Part shown: one piece after another, positions 9,362 through 17,383 of the stretch
How the letters are laid out: every line of letters starts with the position of its first letter
Position numbering within the stretch: position 1 is the stretch's first letter
Assembly (NCBI RefSeq): GCF_014203045.1
Contig: NZ_JACHIF010000002.1
Location: forward strand, 558,001 to 622,000
Direction of reading: 5' to 3'
Origin: Prosthecobacter dejongeii
Lineage (GTDB): Bacteria > Verrucomicrobiota > Verrucomicrobiia > Verrucomicrobiales > Verrucomicrobiaceae
Length of the DNA stretch: 64,000 nt
Program-made: the position numbers and the translations under genes
The notes under the pieces: generated by a model
The model's input: the letters and a program-made list of their open reading frames with translations, nothing else
The model's database searches: none
Told to the model about the DNA's origin: nothing

Positions 9362-10737
9362 TGACGGCGGTTTTGATGCTGAATTTCATGCAGTCGCTTC
9401 GCCAGGGATTCAAAGACGCCCGGGTCATCACTGAGACGGATCGCATGCTTTTCGTTAAAAAGGGCTGTCGGTTCTCTCCGCACTTCTTTAATGGGGAGGT
9501 CATCGATAATCAGAGGGACGTAAAACGTGGCGCCGTCTCCAAAGATGGGGGCGGTGTCTGCTGCCCAAAAACGCTCCCGGTGCAACTCGCCGGCTCTGCC
9601 TACAGTCGTGCGGGAAATGCATGAAACAAACACCGCACAACGGCAGCGCACTTCCTGCTCAAGGGCACTGCGCCAGTTTTCTCCGACCTGGAGTCTGTCC
9701 ATATCGAACCAAACCTCTTCACAGCCATAAAATTCCAGCTGTTCTTTGAGGTGTTTTACAACGTCAAAATCTTCCCGCGCATAACTCAAAAAGATTGAGT
9801 TCAGAGGCATGACCTTGCCGGGCAATGAAGCCGACTGGTGCATTGCCGCTGCTTTTGGAGTTACTCCCGTGCGCTTCTCCCAGCGTTCACGCAGTTCACT
9901 CACAAATGCGGCGGGATCAACCTGCCAGATTTTGGTTTCCTGACGAAGCGAGTCAAAGAATATGACCATGCTTGATTCTACCCAATCAGGATTGGTAGCC
10001 AGGAAGCGGCTGTTTTGTTGGGTTTCGGAAAGCTGTTTTTGTTCCGTGACCCGGACCAGGAAGCGGGTAAGCCAGTCTGAATAGCGCAGGCCAATAAAAA
10101 GCAAATGGTTGTCCTGGAGATCATACGCCAGATTGCCCATATAATCGGTGTTCAGATCTCGGTGCAGGCCGAGAATGAACTCGAGGATGTCTTCATCCCA
10201 AAGCGCGTAGTCGGGTTTTGTGGAGGCCCTTCCCAGGAGATGGCTCAGCATTGTCCTGCCCTGGGGAATCTGGTCTTTAAGAACAGGGGTGTCTTTGTCC
10301 TTGATGTGCGCATTCGGCCGGTAAACGGAAACGCTGGTTTTAGGGTCGCCGCCATACCTCACTTGATTGAGGGCCTCGAGCAAAAGACTGTCAAAGGTGG
10401 TGCTCAGGTAGAGGGAGAAATCACTGATGGAAGCAAGATCAAGAAGTGGCTGTTGTGGCCGCAGTGTCTCCGCGTGCTCATCCAGCAACTGTTTCACCTG
10501 GTTATAGAGCGGCTGCCGGTTCCCGTGGTTCATCAAGTGGTTGCAGACGACCTGGTTCAGAGTCAGGTCAGGTGCCACTTCCAGGCTAAGGCTTCTCTGC
10601 AAGGTTCTGGACAACCACGGATTTAAAACTCCACCACCAAGCGATTTTGGGATGGTGACAACGCCCTCACCGACGACAGGAATCACCTGTTTTGTCGTGA
10701 TGGCGGTAAGCAGGCTGTTCCAGTGGGCTTCAGTCAT
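9358..10737 (-). CDS. SIR2-like domain fused to C-terminal TIR domain (candidate NAD-depleting effector)
   Basis: A 459-residue cytosolic protein. Residues 1-290 resemble the SIR2 domains of defence proteins: glycine-rich VIPVVGEGV (18-26), STTFDSLLLEAL (112-123) at the position of the usual TTNYD motif, a HLLG block with the candidate catalytic His (166), and LLFIGLRYSDW (212-222) matching the G-x-S-x-D block. The NAD-binding Asn of TTN is Phe here, so SIR2 catalysis may be lost. Residues 313-410 are a TIR domain: SIFLSYAREDFDVVKHL (314-330), WFDMDRLQVGENW (343-355) and VFVSCISRT (369-377), with a candidate catalytic Glu in RAGELHRER (384 or 388). SIR2 and TIR domains of this kind destroy NAD on infection. 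It is the first gene of an operon with the STAND protein; the NAD-consuming role is inferred. Confidence 0.8.
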   Translation of the reverse strand: MTEAHWNSLLTAITTKQVIPVVGEGVVTIPKSLGGGVLNPWLSRTLQRSLSLEVAPDLTLNQVVCNHLMNHGNRQPLYNQVKQLLDEHAETLRPQQPLLDLASISDFSLYLSTTFDSLLLEALNQVRYGGDPKTSVSVYRPNAHIKDKDTPVLKDQIPQGRTMLSHLLGRASTKPDYALWDEDILEFILGLHRDLNTDYMGNLAYDLQDNHLLFIGLRYSDWLTRFLVRVTEQKQLSETQQNSRFLATNPDWVESSMVIFFDSLRQETKIWQVDPAAFVSELRERWEKRTGVTPKAAAMHQSASLPGKVMPLNSIFLSYAREDFDVVKHLKEQLEFYGCEEVWFDMDRLQVGENWRSALEQEVRCRCAVFVSCISRTTVGRAGELHRERFWAADTAPIFGDGATFYVPLIIDDLPIKEVRREPTALFNEKHAIRLSDDPGVFESLAKRLHEIQHQNRRQ

Positions 10738-10881
10738 TTAACATGGGCAGCGAGCAAAAGAAAAACGAGGCATGTCAGTTACTACCGAGTTCTCTGAAGC
10801 GTGTTAAACAGAATGGTCGGCACCTATGCTGAGGTAAGGTGCGTAAGAGCAGGATATCTGAACCGTTTCATTTACGTTGTC
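10738..10881 (-). promoter_or_regulatory. Presumed promoter region of the SIR2-TIR/STAND operon
   Basis: These 144 bases separate the SIR2-TIR start from the right-hand neighbour, an IS5-family element transcribed the same way. They are AT-richer than the genes on either side. I see no convincing -35/-10 pair. The IS may have displaced an older upstream region, or may supply read-through transcription. Confidence 0.3.
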
Positions 10882-10883
10882 TA

Positions 10884-11766
10884 GAGCGTGTTATGAACTT
10901 TTAAAGAGGGAGTTCAACATCAAGGTAGCAAAGGCCAGCCAATGGATGCCCTCCAGGGAAGTGGTTAACCGTTCATAGTCCCTGGCCAGACGCCGGAACC
11001 GGGCCGACCACGCAAAGGAGCGTTCCACCACCCAGCGCCTCGGCAGCAGCACAAAGCCCTTCTTGGCCTCCTGCAGTTTCACCACCTCCAAGCGGATGCC
11101 TTCGGTTTGCGCCGCTTCGGCGGCTGTTTCTCCCGTGTAGCCTTGGTCCACATAGGCCAGTTCAACCTTTTCTCCAGTTACCTCCTGAAGCTTCTGCGCC
11201 AGTTCTCCAACTTGCGCCCTCTCCTGTTCATTGGCCGCTGTAATCTTCAAGGCGAGCAGATGGCCCAGAGTATCCACCGCGATATGGACCTTGGAACCTT
11301 TGCGCCTCTTATGGCCGTCATACCCGGCACGGGCTCCGCTTTCAGGCGTGGACTGCATGGTGCGGCCGTCCAGGATGACAGCGCTGGGCTGGGCGTTCTT
11401 CTGGGAGAGCATCCGCAAAAGCACGCGCAGATCATGGGCCATGGCCTCCATGCACCCGGCCTTGATCCAGCGCTGCCATTGCTGGTAAACAGCGGCCCAG
11501 GGCGGCAGGTCATGAGGAAGCATTCTCCAGGGGCAGCCAGCCCGGGCGACGTAACGCACGGCATTGAACAAATCGCGCAACGGGTGCTCACGCTGAGGGG
11601 CATCCTCGGTCATGAGTTCAAGATAAGGGCGGCAGAACTGCCATTCTTCATCACTGACATCCGTTGGATAAGGAGGCTTGGGTTTCACGGTCTTGGCGGC
11701 CATCCCAAGCTTATGCCCAATGTTTCACCCCTTGTACAGCTCCTTTTCAAAGTTCATAACACACTC
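10884..11766 (-). mobile_element. IS5-family insertion sequence (IS427/IS1031-like), intact
   Basis: An 883-bp element with terminal inverted repeats GAGCGTGTTATGAACTTT on the left and, read from the other strand, GAGTGTGTTATGAACTTT on the right (17 of 18 match). Both ends sit at a CTAG: TA (10882-10883 and 11767-11768) fits the target duplication typical of IS5-family members whose ends start with GAG, although CTAG itself is also possible. It contains one full-length transposase gene whose stop codon lies inside the left inverted repeat. Nothing suggests decay, so the insertion looks recent. It lies between the conflict operon and the secreted-propeller gene without breaking either. Confidence 0.9.
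10891..11703 (-). CDS. IS5-family transposase, single reading frame
   Basis: A DDE transposase of 270 residues that cuts and joins the IS ends. The N-terminal domain has the family start DVSDEEWQFCRPYL and the block YVARAGCPWRMLPHDLPPW (DUF4096-type). The DDE core shows VILDGRTMQSTPESG (first Asp), KVHIAVDTLGH, AYVDQGYTG (second Asp) and the closing RRWVVERSFAWSARFRRLARDYE with the catalytic Glu. Unlike many IS5-family members it is not split by a frameshift. The ATG at 11703 lies about 60 bases inside the right inverted repeat. Confidence 0.93.
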   Translation of the reverse strand: MAAKTVKPKPPYPTDVSDEEWQFCRPYLELMTEDAPQREHPLRDLFNAVRYVARAGCPWRMLPHDLPPWAAVYQQWQRWIKAGCMEAMAHDLRVLLRMLSQKNAQPSAVILDGRTMQSTPESGARAGYDGHKRRKGSKVHIAVDTLGHLLALKITAANEQERAQVGELAQKLQEVTGEKVELAYVDQGYTGETAAEAAQTEGIRLEVVKLQEAKKGFVLLPRRWVVERSFAWSARFRRLARDYERLTTSLEGIHWLAFATLMLNSLFKSS

Positions 11767-11849
11767 TAGGTTTTTAGCTCATTTGTAATGTTGATATTGA
11801 GCGCTGATTCCCGTGAATTCCGGCGGAAACCCGGCTTTATAACGCTTCC

Positions 11850-12701
11850 TCAGTTGGGTGGGCCATCTGAGTGGCGTCGGATGCGCGAAACCACGACTTC
11901 CCGGGTCTTTTTGATGATGCCGTAAAAGTAGCCGGGTTGGGTGGGGTCCCAGGAGAAGGCCTGGCCTTCGGCGGTGATGGGGATGGTATCGGTCCATTCC
12001 AAGACGGAGCCGGCGGTGGGGAAGCGTAGGACGAAGAGCTGCTTCGCATCGTGACCGGTGATGAAGAGGGTGCCGTCTGCGGCGATGCTGCCGCCGGAGC
12101 AACTGGAGCCGCCGAAGATTTCCAGAATGCCGCTGGGGAAGACCCAGCCAGAGGTGCGCCGCCACTGGTCGTCGTAACGGACGAGCTCCGTCCAGGCGGG
12201 ATCGCGGCCGGTCTTGGGCCTGTCCTTGGAGTAGTGGGCAAAACAGGCATACCAGTGGTCCTGGTGGCGGGCGATCCAGGTGAGGGAGCCGGGGGCGATG
12301 CCGAAGCTGTAGGTGCCTACGTGCTTCATGGCCACGGGGTCGAAGATCTCGATGGAGCTCGTCATCGGCAAGGCGGGAAAATTGGAGTGGGCACACCAGA
12401 GTTTGCCCTCATGGATGATGCCGGAATTCATGTGAATGAAGGGGCCGCCTTTTTCATCCTTCCACTCGCCGACTCGTGCCAGGGTGTCTTTGCGATACTT
12501 GCCCAGGGCGCGATTGGTGATCACATAAATGTGCTCGGCATCGGCGGCCACGCCTTGGTTAGCCTCGGGAGCTTTGAATCGTTTCAGTTCCTCATGCTTC
12601 CAGATTCCGGTGGTGATGAGGGGCAGCGCCTCCTCGGCCTTATCTGCGGCAAATGCAGGACTGAAAAGGGCGAGACTGATGGCAAGGCAGAGGCTTTTCA
12701 T
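11850..12701 (-). CDS. Secreted beta-propeller-like protein of unknown function
   Basis: A 283-residue protein with a signal peptide (MKSLCLAISLALFSPAFA). The mature part has repeated propeller-like strands: GVAADAEHIYVITN, HEGKLWCAHSNFP, IEIFDPVAMKHVGTYSFG and GSIAADGTLFITGHDAKQLFVL. This fits a periplasmic six- or seven-bladed fold related to YncE/SMP-30 proteins, but no catalytic signature is clear. Its ATG overlaps the stop of the upstream metallophosphoesterase by one base (TGATG), so the two are probably co-translated. The IS element lies about 80 bases beyond its stop and does not truncate it as far as I can see. Confidence 0.65.
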   Translation of the reverse strand: MKSLCLAISLALFSPAFAADKAEEALPLITTGIWKHEELKRFKAPEANQGVAADAEHIYVITNRALGKYRKDTLARVGEWKDEKGGPFIHMNSGIIHEGKLWCAHSNFPALPMTSSIEIFDPVAMKHVGTYSFGIAPGSLTWIARHQDHWYACFAHYSKDRPKTGRDPAWTELVRYDDQWRRTSGWVFPSGILEIFGGSSCSGGSIAADGTLFITGHDAKQLFVLRFPTAGSVLEWTDTIPITAEGQAFSWDPTQPGYFYGIIKKTREVVVSRIRRHSDGPPN

Positions 12702-13582
12702 CAGAGAGCGGTGGACTTCAGACTGCGGCTGGTCTGGCGACGGAAGCCGTGCAGGCGCAGGGAGCTATCGGGCAGGACATCGAGCATCGTGTAACCGCTG
12801 CTTTCGATGCCAGTACCCTCGATCATAGCGACGAGGGTGCAGTAGGGGATGCCGTTGATTTCCTGGAGGTCGTTTTTGTGCGAGTGGCCCTGGAAGACGG
12901 CGAGGACCTTCTTTGACTTTTCGAGGATGGCTCGCACTTCGGCGGCGTTTTTCACGGCATGGGCTTTGTCTAGATCCAGCCGCTGATGGGCCAGGATGAT
13001 GACGGGGCCGGGGGAGCGGGCGAGTTCATCCTGCAGCCAGGAGAGTTCCTGGGCGGGGATGTTGCAGTCCTGCCAGTGGGCGTTGTTGCGGCCATAGGCA
13101 GTGCCATCTTCGCGGAAGCAGGCGTCCAGCAGGATGAAGCGGATGCCATTCTGCTCAAAGGAGCTGTAGCCGGATAGGGCGGCCCCCGTGTGCGCAGCGA
13201 ATTCTGCCTTGGTGAGGGTGGTGACGCAGTGATTGCCTAACACATAGTGCCGCGGCATGGCCAGGCGGGCATAATGCTGCTCCATGGTCTTCAGCCATTC
13301 CAGTTCCTGGTCCACCGTCGGGGCCTGATCAATGAAGTCGCCCAGTTCCACCACAGCGGCGGGCTTTTCCCGGTTCATGAAGGCGACGGCCTCATCCAGT
13401 TTGGCGAGTGCTTCGCGATAGAAGCGGGTCTTGGTAGGGGCTTTGTCGGCGTAATGGAGATCGGTCATGAGGCCGATGCGCAAGAGCGGTTTTGCCTCAG
13501 GCTCAGCGGCGAGCATTGAGGACGAACCCAGACCGGCGAGGCAGAGCGTGCCCTGCTGAAAGAAGGATCGGCGGCTAGTCAT
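12701..13582 (-). CDS. Exported calcineurin-like metallophosphoesterase
   Basis: A phosphoesterase of 293 residues. The N-terminus MTSRRSFFQQGTLCLAGLG looks like a Tat-type signal (RR followed by Phe). Metal-site motifs are DLHYAD (D-x-H), ELGDFID (GD-x-x-D), GNHC, LAHQRLD and GHSHKND. The usual acidic residue of GNH[DE] is Cys here, which is atypical and could alter catalysis. The frame is open up to 13837, but that extension is the antisense-frame reading of the upstream gene. ATG 13582 gives a proper export signal and overlaps the upstream stop region by a few bases. It is probably co-transcribed with the genes on both sides. The substrate is unknown. Confidence 0.85.
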   Translation of the reverse strand: MTSRRSFFQQGTLCLAGLGSSSMLAAEPEAKPLLRIGLMTDLHYADKAPTKTRFYREALAKLDEAVAFMNREKPAAVVELGDFIDQAPTVDQELEWLKTMEQHYARLAMPRHYVLGNHCVTTLTKAEFAAHTGAALSGYSSFEQNGIRFILLDACFREDGTAYGRNNAHWQDCNIPAQELSWLQDELARSPGPVIILAHQRLDLDKAHAVKNAAEVRAILEKSKKVLAVFQGHSHKNDLQEINGIPYCTLVAMIEGTGIESSGYTMLDVLPDSSLRLHGFRRQTSRSLKSTAL

Positions 13583-13586
13583 GGGA

Positions 13587-14873
13587 TTACTTGGCAGCGT
13601 GTTCGCGCAGGCGCCACCACGCGGATTCCAGCGGGAAAAACTGGGAGAGATAAGCCTTGTCTGGATTGTAATGGGTAATGACTTTTTCGATCGTGCTGCG
13701 CTGAGTCTCGACATAGGCGGAGTCAGGGCAGAGGGTGACAATCCAGGCTGCGAAACAGGGTTCGCGCAGGTAGTCTTTTTCCAGATGTAGGCGGGGGGAG
13801 TTTTTGCTCTGCACGCGCAGGCCGGCGACGGCGACATCTACGGCATCCTTTTCGCTGAACTGGGGTTTCCAAGCTTCGTTCATGACACGCCAGTCGAGGT
13901 TAAAAACTTCGGTGCCGTTGACATCGAATTTCTCAATCAGGGGTAGGCTCTTGGCGGAGAGTTCGGCACTGTGGCGGAGGCCCTCGGCATAGGCGGCCTT
14001 GAAGGTCGGGTCTTTTTCCATTTCCCATAGAGCGCGCAGACAGATAACGCCCTCGCTGCCAGTCCAGGAATGACGTGGGCCCTGGCCGGGATCGAAGACC
14101 ATGCCCTCGCGGCAGAAGTCAATGCGCGGGCGTTCCTTTTTACCAACCTTTTCGTTAGCCGCAGCCAGGTAGCGTTGGTGCCAGGAGTCCTCACCTGTGA
14201 AGTGATGCATGGCCTTCATGACAAAGAGGAGGCGCGGCACACCTTCCCAGGTGGGCTTGGTAAAATCGCCACGATAGGGGCAGGGAGGTCCGTCGGTGGG
14301 CATCTTCCAGCCGTTTTTGTCGAGGATGTTCATCTGCTCAATGAAGGCGGCAGTGAGCTTGGTTTTTTCCTCCGGGGAGGCGAGGCCGTCGGTGAGGTAA
14401 CGCCAGATGCCATAGTGCCAGGGGGTGCTCTGGTCGTTGGAGCCGAGGGGGTAGGTGGTCTTGCCATCGGTGGCGATGCCGCGGGCGATGAAGCCCGGAG
14501 TTTTGCCCACAGTGGAGACGAGCAGAAGGCCATCAATGAGACGCCGGGCCTTGGCACGAATAGCTTCGTCTTTCGTCAGTTTCCATTGGGTGCAGAGAGC
14601 ATCGAGGTAGAGCCCGTTGAACATGGGGCCGTCCTCATTAGGCACGCCCCAGCTCAGGGCGCTGGGTTTCATCTCGCGGCAGTCTTCCGGCGTGGGGCGA
14701 ATGATTTTACCATCCAGCCCGGTGTAATCGAGCACGAGATTGTACTCATCCACAAACCGTTCCCAAATTTCATCATGAACCTTCTTTGCGGCCTCTTCTG
14801 GCGTAGCAGCAGGGGCGGTAAAACAAAGACTGGCCAGGAGGCTGGCGGCGAGAAGGGCTGGGCGTTGAAACAT
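13587..14873 (-). CDS. Secreted protein of unknown function, alpha-helical barrel-like
   Basis: A protein of 428 residues from ATG 14873, which gives a clean signal peptide (MFQRPALLAASLLASLCF, cut near APAA). ATG 14897 would add eight residues. The mature part is helical and rich in aromatic residues with repeated loops, for example ALSWGVPNEDGPMFNGLYLDAL, where WG and FNG resemble loops of alpha/alpha-toroid glycosidase folds. It also contains PWHYGIWRYLTDG and RHSWTGSEGVICLRALWEM. I suspect a carbohydrate-active (alpha/alpha)6 fold but see no catalytic proof. It precedes the metallophosphoesterase with the stop and start 5 bases apart. The open frame to 15149 is not supported by any family-like sequence. 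Confidence 0.6.
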   Translation of the reverse strand: MFQRPALLAASLLASLCFTAPAATPEEAAKKVHDEIWERFVDEYNLVLDYTGLDGKIIRPTPEDCREMKPSALSWGVPNEDGPMFNGLYLDALCTQWKLTKDEAIRAKARRLIDGLLLVSTVGKTPGFIARGIATDGKTTYPLGSNDQSTPWHYGIWRYLTDGLASPEEKTKLTAAFIEQMNILDKNGWKMPTDGPPCPYRGDFTKPTWEGVPRLLFVMKAMHHFTGEDSWHQRYLAAANEKVGKKERPRIDFCREGMVFDPGQGPRHSWTGSEGVICLRALWEMEKDPTFKAAYAEGLRHSAELSAKSLPLIEKFDVNGTEVFNLDWRVMNEAWKPQFSEKDAVDVAVAGLRVQSKNSPRLHLEKDYLREPCFAAWIVTLCPDSAYVETQRSTIEKVITHYNPDKAYLSQFFPLESAWWRLREHAAK

Positions 14874-15162
14874 GACGGATAAAACAGGGCGAGACATACG
14901 CAGGGAATGCACTGGTTCTATGGGAGGAACAGGCGGCCCGTCGAGGATAAAACGAATCGACCTCCCTTCAGAAACTCGGATGCACTGGAATTTACACACG
15001 CCAGGAAATGGTAAAAAGATGTGGGGAAAGGCAGGACCTTTATCTTTTACCCGGTCATTATTGTAGGAGGCAATGGCTAGTCCGTTGTGTGCGTGAGACC
15101 CCCTAAAGAGGCGAATAGCGTCGCTGCGCTCGGCATACTCGCGCTCCATGGAGCGGGGCAGA

Positions 15163-16146
15163 TCACGCTAGGTCGAGGATGACCTTGCCGGCGCGGCCGC
15201 CTTCTTGGGCGCGTTGCATGGCACGGCGGTGTTCGGCCATAGGGATGACTTCATCCACGGCTGTGACGAGTTCACCATGGAGGATCATTTTGACTAGCGG
15301 TTCGAGGACTTCATAAAGCTCAGCCGTGCTGGCCTTTTCAAACCAACGTGTGATCCATAATCCCTCTAAGTGAAGGTTCTTGAAGATCAAAAATTTGTTA
15401 GGCACTTTCAGGCTGCGGCGGCTCATGGCCCCGTAAGTGACGAGGGTGCCTTCTGGGGAAAGTAGATCCATGAGGCGGATGGCGCTGTCCCCCCCCACTG
15501 CATTGGCGGCAAGCTTTAATTCATGTCCTTGGAGAAGCTCTTTTGCTGCTGCAAATCCGTTTTCATCATCCAGAAAAACAGCATCCGCTCCCAAGGCTTT
15601 CAATTCAGGAATGAGCTCCTCGCGGCGCACGAAGCTCACGGTTTTGATGCCGAGACTTTTGGCCACTTGAATAAGCGCGCGGCCCACACCGGAATTGCCT
15701 GCGTTTTGCATCACCCATTCGCCTTCTTCAAGGCTGACATGCTTTTTGAGAAGGTGCCATGCTGTGACAGGATTGACGCGAAGCATGGAAGCCTGCACAC
15801 GATCAATGCCGGGGGGGAGCTTGGCGAAAAACTGCTCGTCCGCCGTCATGTGCTGTGCCCAACAGCCTGCGCCTAGTAGCGGAATGACAAGATCTCCCAC
15901 TTCCAACGAGGTCACGTCTGGGCCGATGGCCATGATTTCACCACAGCCTTCATGGCCAGGGATGGCGGGAGGATGGGCTGCACGGCCGTAGTTGCCTTCG
16001 ATGAAGTTGAGATCGGCCGGATTGACGGGCGCGTAACGCATATGCACGCGGATCTCATGCCCCGTAAGAGGCAGCAGCGGACGCTCGACGACTTCAAGGA
16101 CTTCGGCGGGATTGCCAGTGGTAGGGAAGGACAGGCAGAAGGACAT
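15163..16146 (-). CDS. MDR-family NADPH-dependent reductase, 2-enoyl thioester reductase-like
   Basis: A medium-chain dehydrogenase/reductase of 327 residues without structural zinc. Visible blocks are YAPVNPADLNFIEGNYG (substrate-side signature), GHEGCGEIMAIG, and the Rossmann segment WVMQNAGNSGVGRALIQVAK with NSGVGR as the nucleotide loop, followed later by LEGLWITRWF. NxGNSGVG together with WITRW is typical of trans-2-enoyl thioester reductases (Etr1/MECR) rather than quinone reductases. The expected role is reduction of enoyl-ACP/CoA with NADPH in the cytosol. I start at ATG 16146 (MSFCLSFPTTGNP); the upstream 33 residues are not family-like. Confidence 0.82.
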   Translation of the reverse strand: MSFCLSFPTTGNPAEVLEVVERPLLPLTGHEIRVHMRYAPVNPADLNFIEGNYGRAAHPPAIPGHEGCGEIMAIGPDVTSLEVGDLVIPLLGAGCWAQHMTADEQFFAKLPPGIDRVQASMLRVNPVTAWHLLKKHVSLEEGEWVMQNAGNSGVGRALIQVAKSLGIKTVSFVRREELIPELKALGADAVFLDDENGFAAAKELLQGHELKLAANAVGGDSAIRLMDLLSPEGTLVTYGAMSRRSLKVPNKFLIFKNLHLEGLWITRWFEKASTAELYEVLEPLVKMILHGELVTAVDEVIPMAEHRRAMQRAQEGGRAGKVILDLA

Positions 16147-16220
16147 ATGACTTGGTGGCACAGAATGGGCACGATGCCAAGTGGAGTGCAATGGGTTGCA
16201 GCTCTTTAGGGCGGTCCCAC

Positions 16221-17321
16221 TTAATGCGGGGCCTTCAGTGCCCACTCAAGGAAGCGGTAGAGGTGCTCGTTGGACTCGGGCGTGGGGGAGTGGTCGGGCC
16301 GGTTAGTCATTGCTATGCGTTTTTTATAGCCTAACAAAGTATTCAACTGAATGAGATGGTTCAGTGGCACCCAGCGTTTCGGCGGGTCCTCCGCACCGCC
16401 CGATACAAGAAAGGGCCGCGGGGCCATGAGGGCCTGGAATTCAATGAGGTCGTGGCCTTTTTCGATGAGTGCCTTGTAGGCACCGGTGCGCGGGCTGTCT
16501 GGGCGGATGAGTCCGGTCTTACGCGTCAGCGTGGGATCTAGTCCCAGATACCAAGGTTCCTGGTAGTTGATGCTCTGGCGGGTTTCATCAAAAACGATGC
16601 CGGGATCTGACCACACGCCGCAGGCATACCTGTCCCACAGGCAGGCACCAAACATGGCCCACTTGCCGCCATAAGAGTGGCCCATGATGCCGATGCGTTT
16701 GGCATCCACTTCGGGCCTTTGTGAAAGAGCGGTCCAGGCATTGGCGGAGACATAGCCCAGGTAACTTAGCGGTTGGCATTTCGCCCCGGCTGTGAGCACA
16801 GGCTTGCGGGCATCCCCCCCAGGAGAGCCGATAGAAAGTGTCACAAACCCGCGCTTGGTGAGTTGGTAGGCAAAGTCACGCAGAGGCTTGTCTGAATAGC
16901 CGATGCTGGTCTCAGGATCATAAAAAGGCACAAAGACGGCGGGGAAGGGGCCTTTACCATCGGGGATAAGAAGATACCCTTCACCGGTCTGCTGCGTAGC
17001 GATCTGTAAGCGGATGCGGTGCTGGGTAAAGTTGTCGCGATGTTGGCTCTCCAGGATGTCGAGCTGAGGCTTTTCGACGAGCGGTGGCCATTCGCCCATG
17101 AGGCCGTGCCAAGTGGTAAGAATCTCCTGGCGGCGCTGGACCCAATCCGCAGTTGTTTTCACCTCACGGCCATCTTTGAATTTCAGTGGGCTGGCATAGT
17201 CGCCATAGACACCAGCGAACTCAGCCGGAGGCTGGAAGCTGGGGGCGATGGATTCCCACAAGGGATCAGCGGCATGACCGAGGGCGGTTATGAAAAGGGC
17301 GAGGAGACAAACGCGAGGCAT
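16221..17321 (-). CDS. Secreted alpha/beta hydrolase, acetyl-xylan/glucuronoyl esterase-like
   Basis: A 366-residue protein with a signal peptide (MPRVCLLALFITALGHA). It has the alpha/beta-hydrolase nucleophile elbow GHSYGGKWAMFG, a preceding oxyanion-type region FPAVFVPFYDPETSIG, a probable acidic residue in VSGGAEDPP, and a C-terminal His in RPDHSPTPE. The WHGLMGEWP segment near the N-terminus is shared with planctomycete/verrucomicrobial esterase-like proteins often found near polysaccharide-degradation genes. The likely role is cleavage of ester groups on plant or algal polysaccharides in the periplasm, but the substrate is inferred. It is followed on the same strand by the MDR reductase. 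Confidence 0.75.
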   Translation of the reverse strand: MPRVCLLALFITALGHAADPLWESIAPSFQPPAEFAGVYGDYASPLKFKDGREVKTTADWVQRRQEILTTWHGLMGEWPPLVEKPQLDILESQHRDNFTQHRIRLQIATQQTGEGYLLIPDGKGPFPAVFVPFYDPETSIGYSDKPLRDFAYQLTKRGFVTLSIGSPGGDARKPVLTAGAKCQPLSYLGYVSANAWTALSQRPEVDAKRIGIMGHSYGGKWAMFGACLWDRYACGVWSDPGIVFDETRQSINYQEPWYLGLDPTLTRKTGLIRPDSPRTGAYKALIEKGHDLIEFQALMAPRPFLVSGGAEDPPKRWVPLNHLIQLNTLLGYKKRIAMTNRPDHSPTPESNEHLYRFLEWALKAPH

Positions 17322-17383
17322 GCAGACTCATACGCATCCCTTCGCCCAAATTCTGGTCAGATTAGGATCTGTTTAAATACGGA

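Noticed and set aside
13583-13837. N-terminal extension of the metallophosphoesterase
   Set aside because: It overlaps the upstream gene in another frame; the Tat-like signal begins at 13582.
17322-17383. Possible terminator after dnaA
   Set aside because: Only a weak GATC-containing dyad without a U-run; not convincing.
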